A stretch of DNA of 64,000 bases from Pseudomonas hygromyciniae (GTDB lineage Bacteria > Pseudomonadota > Gammaproteobacteria > Pseudomonadales > Pseudomonadaceae). The stretch's first letter is position 1; each line of letters starts with the position of its first letter. Positions 38,368 to 45,881 of the stretch are shown in pieces. The stretch lies in contig NZ_CP070506.1 of the NCBI RefSeq assembly GCF_016925675.1, positions 1,796,501 through 1,860,500 on the forward strand. The letters are read 5' to 3'. The notes under the pieces were generated by a model. That model had not been told where the DNA came from, did not search any database, and worked only from the letters and a program-made list of their open reading frames with translations. Position numbers and translations under genes: made by a program.

Positions 38368-39429
38368 ATGCTCAACAATGATCGCCTGCTGGTGCAGATC
38401 CTGCTCCTGGTGCTGTTTGGTGCCAGCTTCTGGGTGATGGCACCGTTCTGGTCGGCGCTGTTCTGGGGCGCGGTGCTGGCGTTTGCCAGTTGGCCGCTGA
38501 TGCGCCTGTTGACCCGTGCTCTGGGTGGGCGCGAGTCACTGGCAGCGGGGATCCTGACCCTGGGCTGGATGTTGCTGGTGGCGGTGCCGCTGGTGTGGCT
38601 GGGCTTCAACCTGGCCGACCATGTGCGCGACGCCGTGGCGCTGATCAAGGATATTCAGGTCGACGGCCTGCCCGAGGCACCCAACTGGTTGGGCTCCATC
38701 CCGTTTGTGGGGGAGCGGCTGGTAGGCATGTGGGACAGCATCGACCAGCAGGGCGCGGCCTTGATGGTCACAATCAAGCCGTACCTGGGGCAGGTCGGCA
38801 ACTGGTTGCTGGCCCGAAGCGCGCAGATCGGCGGCGGCATCCTGGAACTGACTCTGAGCCTGGTGTTTGTGTTCTTTTTCTACCGCGACGGGCCGCGCCT
38901 GGCGATGTTCGTCCACCGCCTCCTGGAGCGCTTGATTGGTGAGCGTGCCGGTTACTACATCGACCTGGTGGCCGGCACGGTACAGCGGGTGGTCAACGGC
39001 GTGATCGGCACCGCCGCCGCCCAGGCGCTGCTGGCACTGATTGGCTTCCTGATCGCCGGAGTGCCTGGGGCGCTGGTACTGGGTATCGTCACCTTCCTGC
39101 TGAGCCTGATCCCCATGGGACCGCCGCTCGTCTGGATCCCGGCCACCGCCTGGCTGGTGTGGAAGGGCGACTACACCTACGCAGTGTTCCTCGGCGTCTG
39201 GGGCACGTTCATCATCAGCGGTGTGGACAACGTGCTCAAACCGTACCTGATCAGCCGCGGCGGCAACCTGCCGCTGGTGATCGTGTTGTTGGGGGTATTT
39301 GGTGGGTTGATTGCGTTTGGCTTTATCGGCTTGTTTATCGGGCCGACATTGTTGGCGGTGGCATATAGCCTGTTAACCGATTGGAGCGCGAGTCAGGCGC
39401 AGGTTCGCCGGGAAGACAAGGTGGGCTAG
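38368..39429 (+). CDS. AI-2E family (YdiK-like) permease
   Basis: A 353-residue polytopic inner-membrane protein of the AI-2E transporter superfamily. About seven to eight helices are visible, with a long amphipathic region (about 75-150) between the first two pairs and the final ones. Pro-Met-Gly-Pro-Pro-Leu-Val-Trp near 250 and the C-terminal Phe-Ile-Gly-Leu-Phe-Ile-Gly-Pro-Thr-Leu-Leu-Ala-Val are family hallmarks. Members transport diverse solutes and the substrate here is unknown. The ATG at 38368 starts the conserved region. It is the last core-type gene before the mcb island. Confidence 0.85.
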   Translation: MLNNDRLLVQILLLVLFGASFWVMAPFWSALFWGAVLAFASWPLMRLLTRALGGRESLAAGILTLGWMLLVAVPLVWLGFNLADHVRDAVALIKDIQVDGLPEAPNWLGSIPFVGERLVGMWDSIDQQGAALMVTIKPYLGQVGNWLLARSAQIGGGILELTLSLVFVFFFYRDGPRLAMFVHRLLERLIGERAGYYIDLVAGTVQRVVNGVIGTAAAQALLALIGFLIAGVPGALVLGIVTFLLSLIPMGPPLVWIPATAWLVWKGDYTYAVFLGVWGTFIISGVDNVLKPYLISRGGNLPLVIVLLGVFGGLIAFGFIGLFIGPTLLAVAYSLLTDWSASQAQVRREDKVG

Positions 39430-39486
39430 CACCTATCCACATAGGGGCGTTGCAGCAGCCTGGAACGTGCTGTGGACCGCTGGTTT

Positions 39487-39612
39487 TCTGTGGCGAGCGG
39501 GCTTGCCCCGCGCTGGGTGGCGAAGCCGCCCCAATAGCCTCATCACGTTGTGCTAGGTACACCGAGGTGGTTGGTGTTGGGGCTTCTGCGCAGCCCTGCG
39601 GGGGACTAGCCC
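39487..39612. repeat. REP-like sequence
   Basis: Contains 'GGCGAGCGGGCTTGCC', 'CGCTGGGTGGCGAAGCCGCCCC' and an inverted 'GGGGCTTCTGCGCAGCCC' about 50 bases on, a second REP subfamily common in Pseudomonas. It marks the left edge of the accessory island. Confidence 0.6.
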
Positions 39613-39617
39613 TCTAG

Positions 39618-39734
39618 CCAAAGGTTCTGGGTAGCCACATTTTTGCTGTCAAGCCGCCGCTCAAGCGTTTCACGACAGAGGGCTTTGCGTATCTGGAGCA
39701 ATATTATCGGGAACTGATCAATGGCTCGCTTTGA
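39618..39734 (+). pseudogene. possible C-terminal remnant of an unrecognised gene
   Basis: An open stretch of 38 codons ending in TGA encodes a plausible protein tail (Phe-Thr-Thr-Glu-Gly-Phe-Ala-Tyr-Leu-Glu-Gln-Tyr-Tyr-Arg-Glu-Leu), with no start codon or binding site. It lies exactly where GC-rich host sequence gives way to the AT-rich island, so it may be the end of a gene cut by the insertion. The family was not recognised. Confidence 0.25.
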
Positions 39735-40219
39735 AAGCTAGCCCGCAAATGAAATTATCCTTGCCTCGCGCCTCCCCCCGCAACCTGCCATTTCCTACAA
39801 ATTTCTGCTGTTAAGCATGCTCTTCTATGCTGCAAAACTTCATGTGATGATTATTTTCTAGCACCTAGTACCGTTGTTGAAACGACGCTTAGTGATACCG
39901 TTTGTCGGTTTTTCTGTGGATTTTACGGAGTGTTTTATTACTTCCTACAAAGCATTAAGGTTTGTGGTGGGGTATCTGTATAGCGGAGGGGTTAGGTAAA
40001 TTATTAATTATTAAAAGTATTTTTTTAGCTTTCGCTGATTGGGTTTTATACAGTTCAGAAAGGTCTGATTTTTACGTGGGAATCTACTTATATTTAAATA
40101 AATAAAATCCTACGCTCCGCTTTTTCGATATTTGAATTTAACTCAGAAAGAACTAACTTGATTTTACCACCCTATATCGGGTGATGGAAATCGACATTTC
40201 ATTAGTTTGGAGAGTCAAA

Positions 40220-40432
40220 ATGAAAAGTGAAAGCTTGGGCGAAGCTGTTTTTAGCTTCAGTGATGATTTTGGATTTGATTCGCTCTCTTGCGCTGCTGGA
40301 GCCTCTGGCAGTGCGGGTGGCTGTGGTGGCAGTGGTGGATGCGGCGGAGGTGGAGGGTGCAGCGGAGGTAGCGGCGGATGCGGTGGCTGTGGAGGGAATG
40401 CAATCGCCCCCGAACTGTCCCCAGATGAATAG
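40220..40432 (+). CDS. mcbA: microcin B17-like precursor peptide
   Basis: A 70-residue precursor of a thiazole/oxazole-modified microcin. The ATG at 40220 has GGAG seven bases upstream; an in-frame ATG 13 codons earlier has no such site. Residues 1 to about 23 form a leader rich in Ser, Asp and Phe (Phe11, 13, 17, 19). Residues 24-59 are almost only Gly, Ser, Cys and Ala, with cysteines at 24, 35, 41, 47, 54 and 57 and serines at 29, 31, 38, 48 and 51. Cys47-Ser48 is adjacent, as in the bis-heterocycle sites of E. coli McbA. The tail (60-70) ends Glu-Leu-Ser-Pro-Asp-Glu and is acidic, unlike E. coli McbA. The mcbB-F genes follow. The product is expected to poison DNA gyrase, by family analogy only. 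Confidence 0.85.
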   Translation: MKSESLGEAVFSFSDDFGFDSLSCAAGASGSAGGCGGSGGCGGGGGCSGGSGGCGGCGGNAIAPELSPDE

Positions 40433-40460
40433 TGATTAAAGAAGTAACTTAAGGGCGTTG

Positions 40461-40499
40461 TGGAGGTTTTTAGCTTTATCGTTTATTTAAAAACCTCCA
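40461..40499 (+). promoter_or_regulatory. stem-loop between mcbA and mcbB
   Basis: A perfect 12-base inverted repeat (40461-40472 with 40488-40499) around a 15-base loop. The bases after it are A-rich, not T-rich, so it is not a standard intrinsic terminator. It more likely protects the mcbA message or lowers read-through, giving more precursor than enzyme. Confidence 0.6.
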
Positions 40500-40517
40500 T
40501 TAAAAAGGGAGCCTGAG

Positions 40518-41375
40518 ATGAACATCAATATACCTAGTTATGAAATATTAAACTTAGAGTCTGAGGACTTGGTTGTTTCGGAAGTAGGGATATCCAGAAT
40601 TCACTCTAAACCGTTGTTGAGTGCGCTGAGGAAGTTAAGCGGTCACTCGGTGATGGCGGTGGATGAAGTCAGTGAGATTTTTTCTGAGTATGGATTGGTA
40701 CCAAGCTGTGCCTTTGATTTTTTAGAGGCAGCAGTGGGAATGCGGCGGGATGTAGGAGAGATGTTTTTTGAAAAAACAATTTTTGTTTCTGACTGGAATG
40801 GGAAGGTGGAGCTCGAAAAGTTGTTAAGGTCAGAGCTTTCAACATGCTTTGAGTTTAGGGGGTTTTCGGATGATCTCCTGTCTTTAGTGGCGGGAAAGCA
40901 GTACTTTATAGTGTTGTTGTGCGAGTCTTATGATTATCACGCAATAAAACAGATTTATTTTGAGCTGGCTATAGCTGCCCCGGAGAGCGCGATAAGTGTT
41001 TGTCATCGAATGGGAGATGTTTTTTGTATTGGGCAACCTTATATGCGGAGCATCGGAAATCCGTGTCATTTCTGCAGTGTTGACAAAATAACAAATAGTG
41101 AGCGAATTAGTCCTGCAAGAAATAGTTGGGCGAAACTCATGGAGATTTGTAGGGTTAATCACATAGAGGTCCCATCTAAATCGCTTACTCTGTATCAGGA
41201 AATTGTCACAATAGGAGCGATCATTCGAAAGGTGAAATTTTATACTGAGTTGGGAAATTCAAAGCTGTATCAGGACAATATACTGCAGGCATCCTATCTC
41301 AATTTGGTGAATGGGGTGGTGACTGAAGATGTCTGTGTTCATTGGTATATGTGTGACTGTCTGAGTGTGGCATAA
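40518..41375 (+). CDS. mcbB: microcin B17-type E1-like cyclodehydratase partner
   Basis: A 285-residue homologue of McbB, the E1-like protein that binds the precursor leader through an N-terminal recognition (RRE) domain and presents it to the YcaO enzyme McbD. Identity rests on position, length (E. coli about 295) and fold-type sequence. Cys183-x2-Cys186 and Cys279-x-Cys281 form a likely zinc tetrad, as in McbB. GGGAG lies before the ATG at 40518. The stop shares one base with the mcbC start (TAATG). AT-rich and poor in Pseudomonas-preferred codons, like the rest of the operon. In the cytoplasm it would form the McbBCD complex. Confidence 0.82.
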   Translation: MNINIPSYEILNLESEDLVVSEVGISRIHSKPLLSALRKLSGHSVMAVDEVSEIFSEYGLVPSCAFDFLEAAVGMRRDVGEMFFEKTIFVSDWNGKVELEKLLRSELSTCFEFRGFSDDLLSLVAGKQYFIVLLCESYDYHAIKQIYFELAIAAPESAISVCHRMGDVFCIGQPYMRSIGNPCHFCSVDKITNSERISPARNSWAKLMEICRVNHIEVPSKSLTLYQEIVTIGAIIRKVKFYTELGNSKLYQDNILQASYLNLVNGVVTEDVCVHWYMCDCLSVA

Positions 41376-42181
41376 TGAAAAATATTCCTCATGACTACTA
41401 TTTGAAATTTGTAAATCCATCTGTCTATGATGAGGTTCTTGACTTTCATAGTAGTGGTAACTACACCATTCATGAAGCATTTCAGCGGCGTACTTGTTTG
41501 CACTCTATTAGTGATGAGAATATTGTGCAATTAACAGGCAATGAATTAAGGCTTTACGCTGATATGGACCTGACTTTTCCAGTGAGTGCCAGTAGTTATG
41601 AAGGGTTAAGTTGTTTGTATAGAAATGAATCTTGTGAGCATTTTTTACCATCAGAGATAGATTTTTCAATTGTTGAGAAACTAGTAGGGCCCTTGCTTTC
41701 AAGGAATAAAGAATCTTACAAGAGAGGCTACCCAAGCGGGGGCGCTCTTTATCCCGTTGAGGTTTTTATTTGTTCGCTGTTTGAGGGGAATCATAGTTGG
41801 CCGTATTCGGGAAAAGTTCTTCATTTGTTACCGAATTCAGGTAGGTTCGAAGTTGTGCAGTCTGCAGTAAACGTTGATCAATTAAAAAAATCACTTTTAA
41901 CGGTGTCTCAGAGTGTTGGATGTCCAAGTTTTGCGCTTATTTATATGGTGTATCTGCCAAAGGTTATTTTTAAATACCGTTATCGTGGGTATCGCTTGGC
42001 TCTTATGGAGGTTGGTTCTATTTATATGCTCGTCGAGTTGCGAGCCAAGTCTTTAGGGTTGGTGTGTCGGCTATGGTCAGGGTATACAGATACCATGCTG
42101 AGCAAGAGTTTGGGTCTCAATCCTGCCATGTTTCTACCAATGTGTGTCCACTTTGTAGGTGAAGCACATGAATCTATTTAA
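41375..42181 (+). CDS. mcbC: microcin B17-type FMN-dependent azoline dehydrogenase
   Basis: A 268-residue SagB/McbC-type nitroreductase-fold flavoenzyme that oxidises azolines to thiazoles and oxazoles. The hallmark Pro-Ser-Gly-Gly-Ala-Leu-Tyr-Pro is at 120-127 and a Lys-Tyr-Arg-Tyr-Arg-Gly-Tyr-Arg motif at 200-207. The first Lys-Tyr corresponds to the catalytic pair (201/202) of E. coli McbC. Leu-Met-Glu-x-Gly-Ser follows, as in McbC. Start and mcbB stop overlap (TAATG), and the 3' end overlaps the mcbD start by 14 bases, so the three synthetase subunits are translationally linked. Confidence 0.9.
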   Translation: MKNIPHDYYLKFVNPSVYDEVLDFHSSGNYTIHEAFQRRTCLHSISDENIVQLTGNELRLYADMDLTFPVSASSYEGLSCLYRNESCEHFLPSEIDFSIVEKLVGPLLSRNKESYKRGYPSGGALYPVEVFICSLFEGNHSWPYSGKVLHLLPNSGRFEVVQSAVNVDQLKKSLLTVSQSVGCPSFALIYMVYLPKVIFKYRYRGYRLALMEVGSIYMLVELRAKSLGLVCRLWSGYTDTMLSKSLGLNPAMFLPMCVHFVGEAHESI

Positions 42182-43368
42182 TCTAATGGGTAAGCCAGGG
42201 CTTCCTAATATTTTGGCCTTTCAGCCTGCAGGGTTGCTCGGTTTCCCGAGTTCAGTATAGGTAACAGATCGTTGGTCAAATACTGGGTCCGGAGTAGGGG
42301 GAGGGACAAACTCAATTAGGACTGCTTTAGGTGAGTACTTTGAGCGTCGTCACTTCTATAAGGAAATAGTCTCAAAAGACTGTGCATTGCTCAGTGAGTT
42401 TTTAGGAGAGGCTGAGGTTAAATGTTTTGTAAAGGTTTTTTTGCAGACGACTTCCAGAAAAATGTCAAGTGAGTGTGTTGAGGGTCATAGGTTCGAAATG
42501 TCTAAAGTGGTTCGGATTTCTGATTTTTCAACCTGTTATATCCCGGCTGTTTTCATATCTTTATCTTGGCATGGATTGGAAAAGGATAGTCCGATCTATC
42601 CGCTTCGGGATACTTGTGGTTGTAGTTTTCATTGGGATCCGGAGGTGGCCTTTTTTGGGGCTATTAAAGAGCATATGGAAAGGCAGTTTTTACTAAGATT
42701 CTGGCTCACCAAAAAATGCAACTCATTAGTTTGCGAGAGGCAAGTCAAAAGTCTTCTGGAAAACAAAAAAATCTCTGGCGCTATATGAGGCTTTGTCTGG
42801 TGCTGGTGAGGTTTCTGTATTAGATATTTCCGATCATGCTTTTCCTGGTGTTTGTATTCTCACTGTTTATGGGCAACGTAAAGAGGGGCATCATGTGCGT
42901 TACTGTGCGGGAATGTCCTTCGCTTCAGGTGCTGGGGAAGCGATTGAAAAGTCATTGTTTGAGTTGTGGCAGACATTTCGATTTGTAGATCTTTTTGTAT
43001 CCTTAAAGTCGGACGAAAGAAAAATCAAGGACGCCTATTTGCGGCATTTTTTAAAATGTAATTCATATGCGACCTATCTGGAAGTTACAGATGTGCTGGT
43101 TTCTTCGGTAAGCAATAATGTTTCTGAGCACAGGTTTGATTTTTTAGGCCTGCGTTCAGCATTAAGTAGCGAAAAAATTACAGGTTATTTGTATTCTAAT
43201 GTCTCTGTTGTAGAGGGTGTACGATGCGTTTTTTGTAAGTACATTTCGCCAGATTTGTTTATGCATATGAATAATGCACAGGGGGTAAATATCGAAAACA
43301 AATACAGTGAAGTATTCAAGGATTCTATAGTGCAGGATAGGTTAAGGGTGATGGTGCCATTTCCTTGA
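42168..43368 (+). pseudogene. mcbD: microcin B17-type YcaO cyclodehydratase, interrupted
   Basis: YcaO-family enzyme that uses ATP to cyclise Cys and Ser of McbA. From the ATG at 42168 (AGGTGA upstream) the frame meets TAG at codon 31 (42258-42260). It then runs on with Gly-Glu-Tyr-Phe-Glu-Arg-Arg-His-Phe (55-63), Arg-Asp-Thr-Cys-Gly-Cys-Ser-Phe-His and Met-Glu-Arg-Gln, and ends falsely at 42786. Dropping one A from the A7 run (42765-42771) continues the protein (Leu-Tyr-Glu-Ala-Leu) to the authentic C-terminus Met-Val-Pro-Phe-Pro at 43368. Pro-rich ends are needed in YcaO cyclodehydratases. The repaired length is 399 codons, against about 396 in E. coli McbD. With both lesions no active enzyme is expected, though the A7 change may be a sequencing error. 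Confidence 0.85.
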
Positions 43369-43376
43369 GGTGAATT

Positions 43377-44120
43377 ATGCGCGCTAACTTAATATCAAAG
43401 TCCTTATCGTTGGCAGGGCTTTTAATAAAGGAACAAGTCAAGGAGCCCCTTGCGTTGTTCTGGATTGTCGTGTCTCCCGGAGTGGTTTTTTATTTGCTGA
43501 GCTATTCGAGAGGTCTCATATATTCAGCATCAAGCGACTATTTGTCCAGCACGTCTTGGTTTTATGCTTATGTGGCTTCCAGTGTCGCATTGTTTGGGTT
43601 CGCGTTTTACATTGTGGGGCGTAGGGAGAGCGGCTTTGTTAGGTCATTTATTTATACCTTTCGTAGCAAATTTATTTTTATGTTGGGGCAATTTATAGCT
43701 TGTTCATTTATGTCTTTGGTATATTGTGCTGTTTTTTACGCGATTACACATATTGTTTTTGGTCCAGTGAGTCTTGTAGAGTTTTGTATTGTGCTCGTCA
43801 GATTTTATGTGTGTTTTGTCCTGTTTTCTACATTCGCTCTGTTATTGACGTTGATTCCGATCAGTTTCCAGAATGCGAGTACATTATTTTCCGTCGTGTC
43901 ATTTGCCATGCTGGTAGTCGGTGTGGCGGGGATGAACTCGTCTCTGCCGTTAATGACGGTTGTCAGTTTTTTCAATCCGCTGTGGTGGGCGAATAGAATA
44001 ATGATGGAGGGGGTTGGTCAACTGAGATTTTTAGTCGCTGTTATAGTTATATTGTATGTGGCGGTCTTTTTGATTTCCGTTAGACGTTTGCTTGTGACAC
44101 CCGTTTGGAGTCGCTACTGA
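43377..44120 (+). CDS. mcbE: microcin export permease
   Basis: A 247-residue integral membrane protein with about six hydrophobic helices, matching McbE (about 241 residues) in size and place. With McbF it would form an ABC-type exporter that pumps the mature microcin out and, in E. coli, also gives partial self-protection. GAGGTGA overlaps the mcbD stop and lies before the ATG at 43377. The stop overlaps the mcbF start (TGATG). The sequence is very AT-rich and Phe/Val/Ser-rich. The call leans on context because permeases diverge fast. Confidence 0.8.
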   Translation: MRANLISKSLSLAGLLIKEQVKEPLALFWIVVSPGVVFYLLSYSRGLIYSASSDYLSSTSWFYAYVASSVALFGFAFYIVGRRESGFVRSFIYTFRSKFIFMLGQFIACSFMSLVYCAVFYAITHIVFGPVSLVEFCIVLVRFYVCFVLFSTFALLLTLIPISFQNASTLFSVVSFAMLVVGVAGMNSSLPLMTVVSFFNPLWWANRIMMEGVGQLRFLVAVIVILYVAVFLISVRRLLVTPVWSRY

Positions 44121-44836
44121 TGAGAAGGTTTTCTGCGCAAGCCATTGACTTTAAATATGCGGGTCATACCGTATTTAAAGATGCATCAATGAAAGTCGAG
44201 TCCGGCTCAATTTCAGGACTTCTAGGGCCAAATGGTTCTGGTAAGACTACTTTTTTTGATATTGTTTGCAGTTTAAGGAGTGTTGATAGTGGCGCGATTA
44301 CGGATGAGTTTTCGAGTCGAGTTTATTTGTCGCAGGTGATTTCGACGCCTGCTGTATTTCGCATGTCTGATATTTTTAAAATGATTACCCTGTTTTGCTC
44401 CGAAAAAAAAATCACTAAAGAAGAGTCTCTCGAGAAGCTGGAGTTGTGGAGTCCGACGTTAGTTGACCGTTATTTGAGTATCTGGGACAAAAAGTCATCT
44501 CTTTGCAGTTATGGCGAAAAGCGCTGGTTTTTTACTTTGTCTTTGCTGTCTGTTGCGGCAGACTTTGTGATTCTTGATGAGCCTACGGCGGGTGTTGATC
44601 CGGAGTTTCGATATCACATATGGAAGTGTCTGCGGGGTGCTGCAAACGAAGGCGCGGCAATTTTGATCTCATCGCATAACGTTGAGGAGGTAGCCAGTAA
44701 TTGTGACGATTTTTACATGCTTGCTCAGCAACGGTTTAACCATTTTACTAATGCTGTGAGCTTTATGAGCCACTACGATGCAACTACGTTAGATGAAGCT
44801 TTTATCACGGCGGTAAACATACGGAGTCCCTTATAG
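44120..44836 (+). CDS. mcbF: microcin export ABC ATPase
   Basis: A 238-residue ATP-binding subunit. Walker A is Gly-Pro-Asn-Gly-Ser-Gly-Lys-Thr-Thr (36-44). The signature is degenerate (Cys-Ser-Tyr-Gly-Glu-Lys-Arg, 129-135). Walker B is Val-Ile-Leu-Asp-Glu-Pro-Thr-Ala-Gly (150-158), and the switch histidine sits in Ile-Ser-Ser-His-Asn (183-187). The ATG at 44120, sharing its A with the mcbE stop and behind GGAG, is preferred to an upstream TTG. The gene ends directly against the convergent sensor kinase gene with no terminator. There is no room for, and no trace of, the mcbG gene that follows in E. coli. Confidence 0.88.
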   Translation: MRRFSAQAIDFKYAGHTVFKDASMKVESGSISGLLGPNGSGKTTFFDIVCSLRSVDSGAITDEFSSRVYLSQVISTPAVFRMSDIFKMITLFCSEKKITKEESLEKLELWSPTLVDRYLSIWDKKSSLCSYGEKRWFFTLSLLSVAADFVILDEPTAGVDPEFRYHIWKCLRGAANEGAAILISSHNVEEVASNCDDFYMLAQQRFNHFTNAVSFMSHYDATTLDEAFITAVNIRSPL

Positions 44837-45881
44837 AGGCTGGCTTCTGGGTAGCCCTAGCACCGCCGTCAGTCCGCCACCCGGTGTTTCCTCCAGATGT
44901 AGCCGGCCCCCCCAACCGCTCAACCGCCTCCTTGGCAATGGTCATCCCCAACCCCACGCCCCCCGGAATTGCGATTGCGCGAGCCTTCCAGGCGGAAAAA
45001 ACGGTTCGAATACCGCCTCGCGTTGTTCGGCAGCAATCCCCGGCCCATGGTCGATTACCCGAATCACCAACGCCTGGGGGGCTGTCCTGCAGTTCGATGC
45101 GGGCCGTACCGGCATAGCGCAGGGCGTTATCGATCAAGTTGTTCAGGCACGAACGCAAGGCCATGGGCTGCACTCGCAACGGCGTGCTTTGGCCCTGGCA
45201 CTGCACGTCTGCTCCCTGGTCCTGGGCGTTTTCGCTCAGGGACTGCACGAGTGCCTGCACGTCCAGCCACTGCCGGCTTTCGCTGGTGCGTTGCTCGTGC
45301 AGGTAGCTCAAGGTGGCGTCGAGCATGCCGATCATGTCGTTCAGGTCCTGGCGCATCTGGCCCTGCAGGCGTAGATCGTCGATCTGCTCCAGGCGCAGCT
45401 TGAGCCGTGACAGAGGGGTGCGCAGGTCGTGGGAAACCGCGCCAAGCATGCGGGCGCGCTGACTGACTTGTTCGCGGATGCGTCGCTGCATCAGGTTGAA
45501 GGTCGAGGCGGCCTGGCGGGCTTCACGCGGGCCGGATTCGTCCAGGGGCGGGCTGTCCAGGTCCACACTCAAACGCTCGGCCGCTGCGCTCAAGCGCTGG
45601 ATCGGGCGGCTGAGCAGTTTGGCGCCAAACCACGCGGCGATGATCAGCGAGATAAATTGGAAGGTCAGCGGCACCACCGGGCCACCGAACCAGGGTCGTC
45701 GATGTGCCTGGGGCGCAGCCTGCAAGGAGCCGTCCGCCTGCTCGATCATGACGTCGACGGGCGGTGGTGGCGGCGGGCCGTAGTGGTGAAACCAAAAGAA
45801 CGCCAGCACATGGGCCAGCACAATGGCTACCAGCAGCACTCCGAACAGGCGGCCAAACAAGGTGTTGAAGGCGCTGCGCAT
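44831..45881 (-). pseudogene. sensor histidine kinase (EnvZ-type), frameshifted four times
   Basis: Inner-membrane kinase partner of the OmpR-type regulator upstream; start ATG at 45881 overlaps the regulator's stop. Helices at about 10-28 and 72-92 flank a short Pro-rich periplasmic loop. A HAMP domain and HisKA (Gly-Ala-Val-Ser-His-Asp-Leu-Arg-Thr-Pro-Leu) follow, then Asn-Asn-Leu-Ile-Asp-Asn-Ala-Leu-Arg-Tyr. After that the frame breaks at G6 (45076-45081), A6 (44996-45001), C6 (44959-44964) and C7 (44907-44913). Removing one base from each restores Asp-His-Gly-Pro-Gly-Ile, Phe-Glu-Pro-Phe-Phe-Arg, Gly-Gly-Val-Gly-Leu-Gly and a natural stop at 44831-44833, giving 348 residues. Four +1 changes within 175 bases suggest poor consensus rather than decay. 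Confidence 0.8.

Larger units (their letters stand above)
39430..40219. other. junction region and AT-rich leader upstream of the mcb operon
   Basis: About 790 bases. The first 190 bases are GC-rich and hold REP-like sequence. A 38-codon open fragment follows (39618-39734). From about 39740 the base composition changes sharply to AT-rich, with runs such as TTATTAATTATTAAAA and TATTTAAATAAATAAA. This continues to mcbA. A small dyad (CACCC-TATATC-GGGTG, 40168-40183) lies about 37 bases before the mcbA start and could be an operator or a 5' hairpin. Several weak -10-like words exist, but no promoter could be assigned with confidence. Confidence 0.6.

Noticed and set aside
40181..40219. Earlier in-frame start for mcbA at 40181
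   Set aside because: No binding site there; GGAG is placed for the ATG at 40220, and the extra residues (Met-Met-Glu-Ile-Asp) do not look like a leader of this class.
40220..40432. Gly/Cys-rich frame as a keratin-like, metallothionein or plain repeat protein
   Set aside because: Its position before mcbB-F, its length, and its leader/core layout match a microcin precursor much better.
42765..42771. A7 run as a programmed -1 ribosomal frameshift site in mcbD
   Set aside because: The downstream frame needs a +1 (or -2) change; a -1 shift gives the wrong frame. Transcriptional slippage cannot be excluded.
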